NCBI GenBank assembly: GCA_003645605.1
Contig: QNAY01000121.1
Span: forward strand, 1-5,268
Length of the DNA: 5,268 nucleotides
DNA from: Thermodesulfobacteriota bacterium
GTDB lineage: Bacteria > Desulfobacterota > Dissulfuribacteria > Dissulfuribacterales > UBA3076
Direction: 5' to 3'
Below are positions 1 to 5,268 of the stretch, piece by piece (positions within the stretch are counted from its first letter, which is position 1; each line of letters begins with the position of its first letter). A model generated the notes under the pieces. That model was not told the origin of the DNA and did not search any database. It was given only the letters and a program-made list of their open reading frames with translations. A program made the position numbers and the translations under genes.

Positions 1-10
1 TAACCAAAAC

Positions 11-90
11 TGTCATTTCGAGCAAAGCGAGAAATCTTATCGTACTGAAAATACAGGCATTAAAGATTTCTCCCTACGGTCGAAATGACA
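11..90. repeat. Palindromic intergenic repeat, left copy
   Basis: An imperfect inverted repeat with 28-base arms at 11-38 and 63-90 and a 24-base spacer. The outer ends are TGTCATTTCGA and TCGAAATGACA, and 24 of 28 arm positions pair. A second copy in the same orientation lies at 5165-5246. The pattern (TGTCATT-CGA at one end, GATTTCTCCC-CGGTC-AATGACA at the other) resembles short palindromic REP- or MITE-like repeats that I recall from many bacterial genomes. It has no coding capacity. If transcribed it would fold into a long hairpin. Whether it moves or ends transcription cannot be told from the sequence. Confidence 0.85.
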
Positions 91-100
91 AAAAGAGGGG

Positions 101-123
101 TTTTCGTTCAGGCACTACTTAAG
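101..123 (+). repeat. Short dispersed module next to the left palindrome
   Basis: The segment reads TTTTCGTT, two variable bases, GGCACTA, two variable bases, TAAG. Its reverse complement occurs at 5131-5153 with 18 of 23 positions identical. In both places the module starts about 10-11 bases from the inner edge of the terminal palindrome, so palindrome plus module may be one composite unit. No function is visible. Confidence 0.55.
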
Positions 124-151
124 TTAAGCAATTAGCTGTTAGCGTTTAGCT
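121..151 (+). repeat. TTAGC heptad repeat, left copy
   Basis: Three tandem 7-base units (TTAGCTG, TTAGCGT, TTAGCTT) follow a TTAAGCAA lead-in. The reverse complement of this segment matches 2104-2134 at 28 of 31 positions, so it is one of two inverted copies flanking pyrR-pdxA. Its AT-rich, slightly degenerate units suggest a spreading intergenic microsatellite rather than a regulatory site. Confidence 0.7.
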
Positions 152-157
152 TTGAAA

Positions 158-316
158 AATCAGGGCATTACGTTAATTAGAAATAACACCCAACGGTAAA
201 AATTTGTAATAGTAAAACATCCTGCTTGTCAGGACGGCAGACCGACAATTATTGAACTAATGGCTCAACTTAGTTTGTGTCATCCATATCTACGTGGTAC
301 TTTTATCAACGGAATA
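158..316. other. Gene-free AT-rich stretch, nothing assigned
   Basis: No open reading frame with a plausible ribosome binding site is seen on either strand. The only small structure is a stem of five (TCCTG at 220-224, CAGGA at 230-234). A TACAAT hexamer just beyond it, at 324-329, could be a -10 box, but no good -35 lies 16-18 bases upstream, so no promoter is called. Confidence 0.5.
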
Positions 317-472
317 AGGAACGTACAATAAATAACTTGAACAAATTAACGTCTTTTTTGCCGTCTTATTCGTTGCTCGTCGATCACATAACCCGTTATG
401 CTCGCTCCTCGCGCCTTGAATACAACAAAAAATCCTGTTAATTTTTGTTCAACTTATTTATCTCCCGTTCCT
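317..472. repeat. 156-bp inverted-repeat element before pyrR
   Basis: Imperfect inverted arms lie at 317-350 and 437-472. Reading each arm inward, both share AGGAACG, ATAAATAA, TTGAACAAA and TTAAC, which is 29 matches over 36 aligned positions with one 2-base gap. The 86-base centre holds a perfect 6-bp stem with a 2-base loop (CATAAC-cc-GTTATG, 387-400). No protein is encoded and no clear target-site duplication is seen. The shape fits a MITE-like non-autonomous element. It could instead be a structured transcript leader for pyrR, because its right end lies only 18 bases before the pyrR Shine-Dalgarno sequence. Confidence 0.65.
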
Positions 473-490
473 AAGCCATTTGGCCAATTT

Positions 491-495
491 GGAGG
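491..495 (+). promoter_or_regulatory. Ribosome binding site fixing the pyrR start
   Basis: GGAGG lies five bases before GTG at 501. This favours that GTG over the in-frame TTG at 480, which lies upstream of the GGAGG and has no comparable site of its own. Confidence 0.85.
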
Positions 496-500
496 AAATA

Positions 501-1055
501 GTGAATAACATCAGTAAAATTGTGCTTGATTCAAAGGATATGGACAGGGCCCTTACAAGAATGGCCCACGAAATCATAGAAAAGAATAAGGGAATAGAGG
601 ATCTTGCCCTTATTGGTATCAGGACAGGCGGAGTGCCGTTATCCGAACGTCTGCAGCAGCGAATCGCTGCCATAGAGGGGACTATGGTCTCAACCGGGAT
701 TCTGGACATTACTCTCTATCGGGATGACTGGAGTACCCTGAGCCAGCATCCAATAGTTAGAAAGACTGATATTTCATTCTCTGTTGACAACAAAAATATA
801 ATACTGGTGGACGACGTCCTTTACACCGGACGTACCATCAGGGCCGCTCTGGACGCCTTGACCGACTTGGGCAGACCACGGAAGATACAGCTCGCTGTCC
901 TCATGGACAGGGGAAGACGGGAGCTTCCTATCAAGCCTGATTTTGTAGGACTTTCTCTCCAGACTTCAGCCAATGAGCACGTAAATGTCTTTTTGAATGA
1001 AATTGCAGGAAGAGACGAGGTGGTCCTGGAGGAAAAAGCTGGAAAAGATATATGA
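501..1055 (+). CDS. pyrR: PyrR: pyrimidine regulator / uracil phosphoribosyltransferase
   Basis: With the GTG start the protein has 184 residues, close to the usual 180 or so for PyrR. From memory it aligns with Bacillus PyrR almost from end to end: ALTRMAHEIIEKNKG (17-31), DITLYRDD (69-76), the PRPP-binding loop VDDVLYTGRT (103-112), and DRGRRELPI (136-144). The family is cytosolic, converts uracil plus PRPP to UMP, and in many bacteria binds pyr mRNA leaders to attenuate transcription. The in-frame TTG at 480 would add seven residues with no counterpart in the family. I see no PyrR-binding anti-antiterminator loop upstream and no other pyrimidine gene nearby, so autoregulation is not supported here. 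The stop codon overlaps the pdxA start (ATGA), implying co-translation. Confidence 0.95.
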   Translation: MNNISKIVLDSKDMDRALTRMAHEIIEKNKGIEDLALIGIRTGGVPLSERLQQRIAAIEGTMVSTGILDITLYRDDWSTLSQHPIVRKTDISFSVDNKNIILVDDVLYTGRTIRAALDALTDLGRPRKIQLAVLMDRGRRELPIKPDFVGLSLQTSANEHVNVFLNEIAGRDEVVLEEKAGKDI

Positions 1056-2104
1056 AGGAGATATCTCAATCACCAAATCACCAAATCACCAAATCACTCA
1101 ATCCCCTCGGCCTTACCATGGGTTGTCCGGCAGGAATCGGTCCTGAAATCATAATAAAGGCATTTGCCGGCAATCCTGAATGGTTACTGTCCCCCCCCGC
1201 AGTCGTCATAGGGGACATAAACATACTTAAAAGAGCATCAAAGGCGCTTGATATCAACATTCCCCTTAAATCCTGGATGCCCGGCGATCCCTTTTCCAAC
1301 AGTGCCATATATGTAATTACCCAAACCAGCCTTAACATTGAGGATGTCCCTTGGGGTAAGCCGAACTCCGTTACAGGAAAGGCCTCTTTTGAGTATATCA
1401 CCGAAGGCATCAGACTCTGTCAGGAAGAAAAACTCTCCGGCCTTGTGACTGCTCCTATCAGCAAACTGGGCCTTAAGCTTGCCGGCATCGACTACCCCGG
1501 GCATACTGAGATCCTGGCTGATAGGACCAACACGGAAAGATACGCTATGATGTTGGCAGGTGATAAACTCAGGGTAACCCTCGTGACCATACACTGCCCA
1601 TTGAGGGAGGTAGCAGACAGCATCAGCACGGAAAAGATTTTTCAAATAATTTCCCTTACTGTTTTTTCCTTAAAAAATGAATTTGGTCTAAAAGAACCAA
1701 AGATTGCCGTGGCCGGGCTGAATCCGCATGGAGGCGAGTCCGGGATGTTTGGTAATGAGGAGGAACGGGTCATAACTCCCGCTATAGAAATGGCCAGGGA
1801 AAAGGGCATAGCAGTCAGTGGACCTTATCCCCCGGACACAGTGTTTTATCAGGCTATCAATGGAGAATTCGATGCTGTAATCTGCCAATACCATGACCAG
1901 GGGCTGATCCCATTTAAACTTATTCATTTCCGGGACGGGGTCAACCTGACCCTAGGTCTCCCAATAATCAGGACTTCAGTAGATCACGGGACCGCATATG
2001 ATATAGCCGGTACAGGAAAGGCGGATTGCGCCAGCCTTGAGGCGGCAATCAGGCTCGCATCGAAGATAGTGGTGAATCGAAGGAATGCATCTCGGGCTTT
2101 TTGA
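1052..2104 (+). CDS. pdxA: PdxA: 4-hydroxythreonine-4-phosphate dehydrogenase
   Basis: This 350-residue protein belongs to the PdxA family (E. coli protein about 329). It oxidises 4-phosphohydroxy-L-threonine with NAD(P)+, and the product then feeds pyridoxine 5'-phosphate synthesis through PdxJ. Landmarks: LTMGCPAGIGPE (21-32), the three metal-ligand histidines in YPGHTE (H151), LNPHGGE (H226) and YHDQGL (H281), and DHGTAYDIAGTGKAD (311-325). All catalytic histidines are present, so it should be active. ATG 1052 overlaps the pyrR stop. The true family homology starts near residue 19, and residues 6-17 come from an 8-base tandem repeat. No strong Shine-Dalgarno precedes ATG 1052 (GGAGG at 1028-1032 is 19 bases away), so translation is probably coupled to pyrR. 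ATG 1118 would remove the first beta strand and is unlikely. A run of eight C (1191-1198) lies in the frame. Confidence 0.95.
   Translation: MKEISQSPNHQITKSLNPLGLTMGCPAGIGPEIIIKAFAGNPEWLLSPPAVVIGDINILKRASKALDINIPLKSWMPGDPFSNSAIYVITQTSLNIEDVPWGKPNSVTGKASFEYITEGIRLCQEEKLSGLVTAPISKLGLKLAGIDYPGHTEILADRTNTERYAMMLAGDKLRVTLVTIHCPLREVADSISTEKIFQIISLTVFSLKNEFGLKEPKIAVAGLNPHGGESGMFGNEEERVITPAIEMAREKGIAVSGPYPPDTVFYQAINGEFDAVICQYHDQGLIPFKLIHFRDGVNLTLGLPIIRTSVDHGTAYDIAGTGKADCASLEAAIRLASKIVVNRRNASRAF
1068..1099 (+). repeat. 8-base tandem repeat inside the pdxA 5' end
   Basis: Three perfect AATCACCA units and a fourth imperfect one (AATCACTC) occur back to back, followed by a partial AATCCCCT. The segment encodes most of residues 6-17 of PdxA, outside the conserved fold. 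Because the unit is not a multiple of three, gain or loss of one copy would shift the frame between ATG 1052 and the enzyme. Confidence 0.9.
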
Positions 2105-2134
2105 GCTAACCGCTAACAGCTAATCGCTTAATTT
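2104..2134 (-). repeat. TTAGC heptad repeat at the convergent junction
   Basis: On the + strand the units read AGCTAAC, CGCTAAC, AGCTAAT, CGCTTAA. The segment is an inverted copy of 121-151 (28 of 31 bases). It fills the whole gap between the pdxA stop (2102-2104) and the envC-like stop (2130-2128) and runs into the last codons of the latter. No GC-rich stem followed by a T run is visible, so it is not called as a terminator. Confidence 0.7.
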
Positions 2135-3330
2135 AGATTTGAAAGATTTGTTTCTATGGCTCGTGGGTCAAGCCATTCAAGCGGGTCCTCTTGTTGTTCT
2201 CCATGCCTTATCTCGAAATATATTCCCTCCTGAATCCATGGACCTCCACCGGTCAGACCTATAATATCCCCCTCTGTGACCTCTTGTCCAACGGTCTTAA
2301 AGAACTGTGCACCTTGACTTACCAGACTAAAATATTCGTTTCCGTGATCGATTATCAAGACCTTTCCATAACCAGGTACGATATCTTTGTATTGAACTGT
2401 GCCGTCAAAAATTGCCCTGATTTCATTGCCCCAAGGTGTTGAAAAAATTATACCATGGCATTCCTTATCATTCCTCCAGCCATCAGCACCGATTTCTGAT
2501 AGCCGTCCTACTACAGGTGGGCTTAGATTGCCTTTCTGTAACCTAAACTCATACATGTCCGGTGAAACCGGACCTGAAATGAGTCCCCTCGCACTTTTGC
2601 CGCTAAGACAATTTATAATATCCTGAAGCGATTGCTCAGCAGATTCAAGCTCTTTTAACATTACCTCATAAAGCTTTCCCTGTTGTTTAAGTTCGTCCCA
2701 AAATGCATATTTTTCCTGTTTCCGTTCTTCAAAAAGCATGGCTTGGGTCTCAATTTCATCAGCAGCCGCCTTAAGAGCTTCTCTCTGTTGTTCCAGTTTG
2801 GTTTCATTCTCGGCAAGTTTCTTGATACGTAATTGGTAAAGGTATCTCTGCTCTCTGTCATGATCCAGTATAAGCCTGAAATAGATCTTTCTTGATAAAA
2901 GTTCAGGCAGGGTCTCTGCAGCGAACAATATGTTTAAACTACCCACTTCACCCATTTCTCTGAGTGCCCTGAGCCTTTTTTCTACCTGGAATTTCAGTGC
3001 CTGAAGGGCCTGCTTCTGGCTGGCATGATCCTTTTGGTTCTCAATAAGTGCGAGTTCTTTTATTGTCCACTCCTGACGAGTTTTTTGAAGACTTTCCCAC
3101 TCCTGAGCTATTTTTTCATCCAGTTCTGTTAGTTCTATGAGTAATGAACGTTTACTCGATTCTATGTCAGATGCTTTTTCCTGATGGGTTGTTATCTCTT
3201 TTTGTAAAGACTTGAGCCTTTGCTGTTGGGCTTCAAGTTCATTTTTGACTAAATCTTCTTCGCCAAATGCGTAAGCGTGTATTGATAATATTATCAGAGC
3301 AATAAGCCACAACCGGTTTCGCTTTATCAC
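2128..3330 (-). CDS. envC-like: EnvC-like murein hydrolase activator (degenerate LytM/M23)
   Basis: The protein has 400 residues (E. coli EnvC about 419). A signal peptide at 1-21 has a basic start, a hydrophobic core and a likely cut after HAYA. A long coiled coil with Glu/Gln/Lys/Leu heptads covers roughly 27-240, broken near 128-145 (GSLNILFAAETLPELL). A linker with KGNLSPPVVGRL (266-277) leads into a LytM/M23 domain, about 272-388. The domain keeps GYGKVLIIDHG (320-330) and YFEIR (371-375), but the zinc motif HxxxD reads HGIIF (292-296) and the usual HLHFEI reads GIYFEI. It is therefore expected to be catalytically dead, as EnvC is. By family knowledge it acts in the periplasm, docks on FtsX and activates amidases for septal peptidoglycan splitting. 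The GTG start overlaps the ftsX stop (GTGA), with GGAGG at 3346-3342, 11 bases upstream. No amidase gene is present in the window. Confidence 0.9.
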   Translation of the reverse strand: MIKRNRLWLIALIILSIHAYAFGEEDLVKNELEAQQQRLKSLQKEITTHQEKASDIESSKRSLLIELTELDEKIAQEWESLQKTRQEWTIKELALIENQKDHASQKQALQALKFQVEKRLRALREMGEVGSLNILFAAETLPELLSRKIYFRLILDHDREQRYLYQLRIKKLAENETKLEQQREALKAAADEIETQAMLFEERKQEKYAFWDELKQQGKLYEVMLKELESAEQSLQDIINCLSGKSARGLISGPVSPDMYEFRLQKGNLSPPVVGRLSEIGADGWRNDKECHGIIFSTPWGNEIRAIFDGTVQYKDIVPGYGKVLIIDHGNEYFSLVSQGAQFFKTVGQEVTEGDIIGLTGGGPWIQEGIYFEIRHGEQQEDPLEWLDPRAIETNLSNLN

Positions 3331-4211
3331 AAACGCAAGGACCTCCGCATGGCCAAGGCAGTACCCAGTACACAGAGCAATACGCTACTTGCTATGATTG
3401 CGACGGTATATTGCCAAGGAATAAAACAGATGTTCACACCCCTGAGCAGCTCGGACTTGGCCTCAATTCCTTGAAAGAACCTGAAACACGCAAAAACGAC
3501 TCCTAACGCAAGGCTTGAGCCCATAAGGCCCTGCAAAAAAGCCTCGACAAGGAAAGGACCTTGAATGAAAATATTTGTCGCTCCAACGAGGCGGATTATC
3601 TTCAGCTCTTCTTGTCTGGCATAAACAGTGAGTTTTATGGTGTTTGTAACCACAAAAGCAGCGGTAAACAATAACAGGAGTCCGGTTATTGCCACAATAG
3701 TTCGAACAAGACCTGAAAAAATATACAGTCTGTCTATCCACTCCTGCCCGAACTGGACCTTGGATACTTCAGGCCACTTGTTTATTTCTCCGGCCAGTTG
3801 CTTAATTCTCTTCAACTGGAACATAGCCCTGTTGACCTGGATTTCAAAAGAAGGTGGCAGGAACCGGGGATCAACTCCTTCGAGCACTTCTTTTTCATCC
3901 TTTAGAAATTTTTCCAGTCTTCCAAAGGCTTCTTCAGAAGATATGTAAGTTACTTTCTCCACTTCTGACAGTCCTGTAAGTTTTTGATAGAGGGATGGAA
4001 TCCTGTCTTTTGGTGTATCTTCAGAGAGGAAGACCACCAAGCCGAGTTCTGCACCAAATCTATCAACAAAGTGCTGGAGGTTAAAGTACAGCAAGGTAAA
4101 AAAGGCAAAAATCAGGATGGAAAGGCTGACCACCATTGTAGTTATAAGCTGCGCACAGAAGTTTTGTCTAAGGTCGGAAAATGCCCTGCGGCAAAGGATA
4201 GCCAAAGTCAT
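3327..4211 (-). CDS. ftsX: FtsX: divisome ABC-transporter permease-like protein
   Basis: A 294-residue inner-membrane protein with the FtsX layout: a short cytoplasmic start, TM1 about 21-43, an extracytoplasmic domain about 44-168, then TM2 about 170-192, TM3 about 220-244 and TM4 about 267-287. The family hallmark lies between TM2 and TM3: YARQEELKIIRLVGATN (197-213) followed by GPFLVEAFLQGLMGS. KVQFGQEWIDRL (151-162), just before TM2, is also typical. FtsX pairs with the ATPase FtsE and, through its large periplasmic loop, holds an EnvC-type activator. The next gene encodes such a protein. ATG 4211 starts two bases after the ftsE stop, with AGGA about seven bases upstream, so the two genes are translationally linked. 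Confidence 0.95.
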   Translation of the reverse strand: MTLAILCRRAFSDLRQNFCAQLITTMVVSLSILIFAFFTLLYFNLQHFVDRFGAELGLVVFLSEDTPKDRIPSLYQKLTGLSEVEKVTYISSEEAFGRLEKFLKDEKEVLEGVDPRFLPPSFEIQVNRAMFQLKRIKQLAGEINKWPEVSKVQFGQEWIDRLYIFSGLVRTIVAITGLLLLFTAAFVVTNTIKLTVYARQEELKIIRLVGATNIFIQGPFLVEAFLQGLMGSSLALGVVFACFRFFQGIEAKSELLRGVNICFIPWQYTVAIIASSVLLCVLGTALAMRRSLRL

Positions 4212-4213
4212 TG

Positions 4214-4888
4214 TTAGATCCTGATCCTTCCGTTAAAGAGTCTTATCACTCTGCGATGGGTATTTTCAAATAGTCTGTCATCGTGGGTTGCAAAAATAAT
4301 AGTTGCCCCCCTGGCATTTAGTTCTTCCATAAGCATTATTACTTCTTCAGTCCGTTGCAGGTCCAGGTTTCCTGTGGGTTCGTCAGCGAGAATTATGGAA
4401 GGCCTATTCACCACGGCTCTGGCAATAGCTACACGCTGTTGCTCACCTCCTGACAACTGCAACGGATAGTGACTCGTTTTTCCTGCAAGCCCGACCCCTT
4501 CCAACATTTGCATTACTCTTTGTTCCGCCTGTTTTTTCCCCAAGCCGATTACTTCCAGACTCAGGGCAACATTATCAAATATGGTGTAATTTGAAAGGAG
4601 CTTGAAGTCTTGAAAAATAACACCAATTTTTCTCCGCAGGTATGGCACTTGGGCATTTGAAAGGGATGAAAGTGTCACGCCATCCACCCATACCTCTCCT
4701 GATGTAGGCCGTTCAGCACAAAAAAGGATGCGTAGCATAGTGCTTTTCCCCGCACCGCTGGGACCGGTCAGAAAAACAAATTCACCCTTTTCAATCTCCA
4801 GATCAATGCCGGAAAAGACAACATTGTCTGTGGAATACTTTTTGGAAACATCTTTAAGTAGAATAATGGATGATTCAATAGAGATCAT
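4214..4888 (-). CDS. ftsE: FtsE: cell-division ABC ATPase
   Basis: With ATG 4888 the protein has 224 residues, like E. coli FtsE (about 222). It holds Walker A GPSGAGKST (42-50), Q-loop IFQD (Q93), signature LSGGEQQR (145-152), Walker B IILADEP (165-171) and the switch histidine in ATHD (H202), so the ATPase should be intact. It powers FtsX at the inner face of the division site. An in-frame GTG at 4957 would add 23 residues (beginning MFVFFPISSF) encoded by a degenerate repeat with no family counterpart, so I prefer 4888. Neither start has a clear Shine-Dalgarno sequence, which leaves some doubt about the exact N-terminus. It is the first gene of the ftsE-ftsX-envC operon. No convincing promoter is seen upstream. 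Confidence 0.95.
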   Translation of the reverse strand: MISIESSIILLKDVSKKYSTDNVVFSGIDLEIEKGEFVFLTGPSGAGKSTMLRILFCAERPTSGEVWVDGVTLSSLSNAQVPYLRRKIGVIFQDFKLLSNYTIFDNVALSLEVIGLGKKQAEQRVMQMLEGVGLAGKTSHYPLQLSGGEQQRVAIARAVVNRPSIILADEPTGNLDLQRTEEVIMLMEELNARGATIIFATHDDRLFENTHRRVIRLFNGRIRI

Positions 4889-4918
4889 ATTGTTGATTTT
4901 GTATTTTGGCAGTGAAAC

Positions 4919-4946
4919 TTGGTATTGGAAACTTGAAATTGGAAAA
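4919..4946. repeat. Degenerate 14-mer tandem repeat before ftsE
   Basis: Two adjacent units, TTGGTATTGGAAAC (4919-4932) and TTGAAATTGGAAAA (4933-4946), agree at 11 of 14 positions. On the - strand they lie between GTG 4957 and the preferred ftsE start and would encode the doubtful N-terminal extension. Confidence 0.55.
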
Positions 4947-4977
4947 AATACAAACACGTAGATGCGTTACCTAATTT

Positions 4978-4998
4978 CGTAACCGTTCACGGGGTTAC
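4978..4998. repeat. Short palindrome related to the 5025 element
   Basis: GTAACC (4979-4984) and GGTTAC (4993-4998) form a perfect 6-bp stem around an 8-base loop. Read on the + strand it matches 5026-5046 at 15 of 21 positions (shared GTAA, CGTT, AC, GGGT), so it looks like a diverged direct copy of one end of that element. Confidence 0.55.
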
Positions 4999-5024
4999 AA
5001 CGCCAATTTTACCATACCACCGAA

Positions 5025-5137
5025 CTGTAAGCGTTTACAGGGTGCCGCAGATGCGAGGCGACGGTTACGCAGACGTACTTCCTGTACTTCAAGTGCCCGA
5101 CAACAAAGCAGATGCGGTGCCATGTAAACGCTTACCT
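5025..5137. repeat. Inverted-repeat element upstream of ftsE
   Basis: Arms at 5027-5054 and 5108-5135 are inverted copies of each other at 23 of 28 positions, sharing GTAAGCGTTTACA and CCGCA. The left arm also holds its own hairpin, CTGTAA-gcgt-TTACAG (5025-5040). The 53-base centre has a GTACTT-CCT-GTACTT direct repeat (about 5075-5089). There is no ORF. It fits a non-autonomous mobile or REP-like element. A structured RNA is possible but unsupported. Confidence 0.7.
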
Positions 5138-5153
5138 AGTGCCCAAACGAAAG
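5131..5153 (-). repeat. Short dispersed module, right copy (inverted)
   Basis: The reverse complement reads CTTTCGTT, TG, GGCACTA, GG, TAAG and matches 101-123 at 18 of 23 positions. It overlaps the last bases of the preceding inverted-repeat element and ends 11 bases before the right terminal palindrome, mirroring the left side of the window. Confidence 0.55.
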
Positions 5154-5164
5154 CTACCCATTCG

Positions 5165-5246
5165 TGTCATTCCGAACGTAGCGAGGAATCTGTTGTTAGC
5201 TATAACATGTGGAATTTACAGATTTCTCCCTTCGGTCAAAATGACA
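5165..5246. repeat. Palindromic intergenic repeat, right copy
   Basis: Arms of 29 bases at 5165-5193 and 5218-5246 pair at 23 of 29 positions, with a 24-base spacer. The ends are TGTCATTCCGA and TCAAAATGACA. It belongs to the same family and has the same orientation as 11-90: both right arms carry GATTTCTCCC followed by a CGGTC core. The spacers of the two copies differ, so this is a dispersed family and not a recent segmental duplication. Confidence 0.85.
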
Positions 5247-5268
5247 ACACAGGTGGTTCCAACGAAAA

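Noticed and set aside
324..366. Promoter-like hexamers TACAAT (324) and TTGAAC (337)
   Set aside because: Neither has a partner hexamer at 16-18 bases. Both lie within the inverted arm, where the sequence is explained by the repeat.
480..500. TTG start for pyrR at 480
   Set aside because: GTG 501 has GGAGG five bases upstream and gives the family length and alignment. TTG 480 lies upstream of that site and adds residues with no counterpart.
317..500. PyrR-type attenuator or riboswitch in the pyrR leader
   Set aside because: No recognisable PyrR-binding loop, antiterminator/terminator pair or T-tract was seen. Only the inverted-repeat element is supported.
1238..1645. Antisense ORFs across pdxA (also 1078-1410 and 1688-1927)
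   Set aside because: They lie opposite a well-supported gene, show no recognisable domain and have no independent ribosome binding evidence.
2102..2134. Bidirectional terminator between pdxA and the envC-like gene
   Set aside because: The gap is a TTAGC heptad repeat without a GC stem or T run.
2128..3330. Active M23 endopeptidase
   Set aside because: The zinc-binding HxxxD and HxH motifs are lost. The domain matches the degenerate EnvC type.
3463..3948. Overlapping ORFs within ftsX on both strands
   Set aside because: Frame shadows of ftsX. The real frame has transmembrane segments and the family motif.
4950..5250. CRISPR array
   Set aside because: The repeats are few, inverted and of different families, without regular spacers or cas genes.

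Overview
The window carries two convergent blocks of core genes, with repeat-rich non-coding DNA on both sides. On the + strand, pyrR (501-1055) and pdxA (1052-2104) overlap by four bases. On the - strand, ftsE (4888-4214), ftsX (4211-3327) and an envC-like gene (3330-2128) form a tight operon. Only 23 bp separate the stop codons of pdxA and the envC-like gene. All five products were assigned by reading motifs in the translations. I see no transposase, tRNA, rRNA, CRISPR array, phage gene or defence gene.

The organism is a bacterium with a cell-division amidase-activation system (FtsE, FtsX and a catalytically dead LytM protein), PyrR of the Bacillus type and a PdxA enzyme. An envC-like gene placed directly after ftsX, moderate GC content and many short palindromic intergenic repeats would fit a Desulfobacterota/deltaproteobacterial-type Gram-negative. 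That placement is an inference and I hold it loosely.

Layout. Bases 1-500 have no gene. They hold an 80-bp palindromic repeat (11-90), a short module (101-123), a TTAGC heptad repeat (121-151), a plain AT-rich stretch (about 158-316), and a 156-bp element with imperfect inverted ends (317-472) that stops just before the ribosome binding site of pyrR. Next come pyrR and pdxA. The first codons of pdxA are made of an 8-base tandem repeat. The heptad repeat occurs again, inverted, at the convergent junction (2104-2134). The ftsE-ftsX-envC operon follows on the other strand. Bases 4889-5268 again have no gene: a degenerate 14-mer repeat, two related palindromic motifs, a roughly 113-bp inverted-repeat element (5025-5137), an inverted copy of the 101-123 module (5131-5153), and a second copy of the terminal palindrome (5165-5246).

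Function. FtsE and FtsX form the inner-membrane ATPase complex of the divisome. The envC-like protein is secreted and is expected to dock on FtsX through its coiled coil and switch on cell-wall amidases during septum splitting. PyrR senses or salvages pyrimidines and PdxA makes a vitamin B6 precursor. Their co-transcription looks like housekeeping rather than a shared pathway. The unusual content of this window is its repeats: several distinct families sit at or inside gene edges and in two cases supply, or could supply, coding sequence. I found no undescribed protein system.
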